This document shows positions 11,135 through 11,745 of a stretch of 11,745 nucleotides of DNA, one piece after another. Both the position numbers and the translations under genes were made by a program. The notes beneath the pieces were generated by a model. That model was not told the origin of the DNA. It did no database searches and saw nothing but the letters and a program-made list of their open reading frames with translations. The stretch's first letter is position 1, and each line of letters begins with the position of its first letter. The DNA comes from Porphyrobacter sp. Its GTDB lineage: Bacteria > Pseudomonadota > Alphaproteobacteria > Sphingomonadales > Sphingomonadaceae. The stretch covers positions 1-11,745 of the forward strand of contig JAGKSZ010000205.1 of NCBI GenBank assembly GCA_018991295.1, written 5' to 3'.

Positions 11135-11745
11135 TTAACCAAGCTGTGCCAGATCGAGCGCCTCCAGCAGGGCAAGGCGTGCGGCAATCACGCTGGTTGC
11201 AAGGGCAGGTGTCCCGAGATCGGACGGATCGATCTGTGCAGGCCAGTGCGCAGCGATGGTGCGCTCGATCAGGTCGGCCTTTGCCTCGGTCAGCAGGAAG
11301 CGCGGATCGACCGTGGCGGGGTCACACACCACGCGCAGGCGCAGGCAGGCAGGGCCGCCGCCGTTGGCCATCGACTGCTTCACATCGACCGGGATGACCT
11401 GCCGGATCGGGCCGTTTCCGGCCAGCATCCCTTCGGCCCAGCCCCACACGGCAGGGCTCTCGCGGCATTCCTCGGGCACGATCAGCGCCATGCTGCCATC
11501 GGGCAGGGTGAGCAGCTGGGCGTTAAACAGGTAGGTGCGGATCGCTTCGTGCAAACTGACCGCCGAGGAGGGCACTTCGACCACCTCCAGCGCGGGGAAA
11601 GCGGTGCGGATCGCGTCATAGGCACCCTTCTGATCGGCAAAAGCCTCGGCATGGGTGAACAGCACCCGCCCGTTCGCCACCGCGACCACATCATTGTGGA
11701 AAGCGCCTGCAGCAATCGCCTCGGGGTTCTGCTCGATGAACACGG
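11135..11745 (-). CDS. astB: N-succinylarginine dihydrolase, C-terminal half (partial)
   Basis: The gene enters from the right edge; 203 residues to the stop at 11135 are visible out of the usual 420-450. AstB hydrolyses N2-succinylarginine to succinylornithine, CO2 and two ammonia, the second step of the AST arginine catabolic pathway in the cytosol. Recognisable blocks are FIEQNPEAIAAGAFHNDVVAV, QSMANGGGPACLRLRVV, and DLIERTIAAHWP near the C-terminus. Two of the catalytic residues known for E. coli AstB (His248, Cys365) correspond to the His in FHNDV and the Cys in GPACLRL; their spacing here is 117 residues, exactly as in E. coli. The catalytic Glu would lie outside the window. The other ast genes are not visible. 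Confidence 0.93.
   Translation of the reverse strand, partial: VFIEQNPEAIAAGAFHNDVVAVANGRVLFTHAEAFADQKGAYDAIRTAFPALEVVEVPSSAVSLHEAIRTYLFNAQLLTLPDGSMALIVPEECRESPAVWGWAEGMLAGNGPIRQVIPVDVKQSMANGGGPACLRLRVVCDPATVDPRFLLTEAKADLIERTIAAHWPAQIDPSDLGTPALATSVIAARLALLEALDLAQLG

Overview
The window is GC-rich DNA whose gene content points to an alphaproteobacterium, most likely Sphingomonadales (Erythrobacteraceae-like). The best evidence is a circularly permuted two-piece tmRNA gene. The style of RecF, LemA/TPM, MscL and AstB, and a dispersed repeat core (CCTTCGACAGG) that I recall as common in sphingomonad genomes, fit this. The genus is inference.

Region 1 (1-2015) is a rearranged junction. A complete IS3-family element (232-1460, two ORFs, perfect 30-bp terminal inverted repeats, -1 frameshift signal) lies between two unrelated broken genes. 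On the left is the plasmid-type ParB-like ORF that enters at base 1. On the right is the N-terminal quarter of a YbbP/FtsX-type ABC permease on the minus strand. The flanks show no clean target duplication, so this looks like an IS-mediated deletion, fusion or recombination breakpoint rather than a simple insertion.

Region 2 (2012-4617) is core chromosome: the YbbA-like ATPase that has lost its permease, the divergent tesA lipase/esterase (the classic tesA/ybbA-ybbP arrangement), and recF convergent with tesA.

Region 3 (4618-5455) is the most unusual part. A GG-N10-GC element with near-consensus sigma-54 form precedes two tandem paralogous 37-aa hydrophobic peptides and a 71-aa PspC-domain protein. 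A long hairpin and a rho-independent terminator follow. This may be a small envelope-stress operon in the spirit of the Psp response.

Region 4 (5455-6802) is a two-gene minus-strand unit: a Nudix hydrolase followed by a short-chain dehydrogenase. A REP-like inverted repeat follows at 6826-6889.

Region 5 (6910-9544) is a tight four-gene minus-strand operon: lemA, a TPM lipoprotein, a secreted or anchored YgcG-like TPM protein with a Gly-rich tail, and a membrane TPM protein. A plausible promoter is at 9602-9629.

Region 6 (9717-11745) holds mscL, an 11-bp tandem repeat, a parS-like dyad, the permuted tmRNA gene (tag ANDNEALALAA), a small two-helix membrane protein, and the C-terminal half of astB (arginine succinyltransferase pathway), which runs off the right edge.
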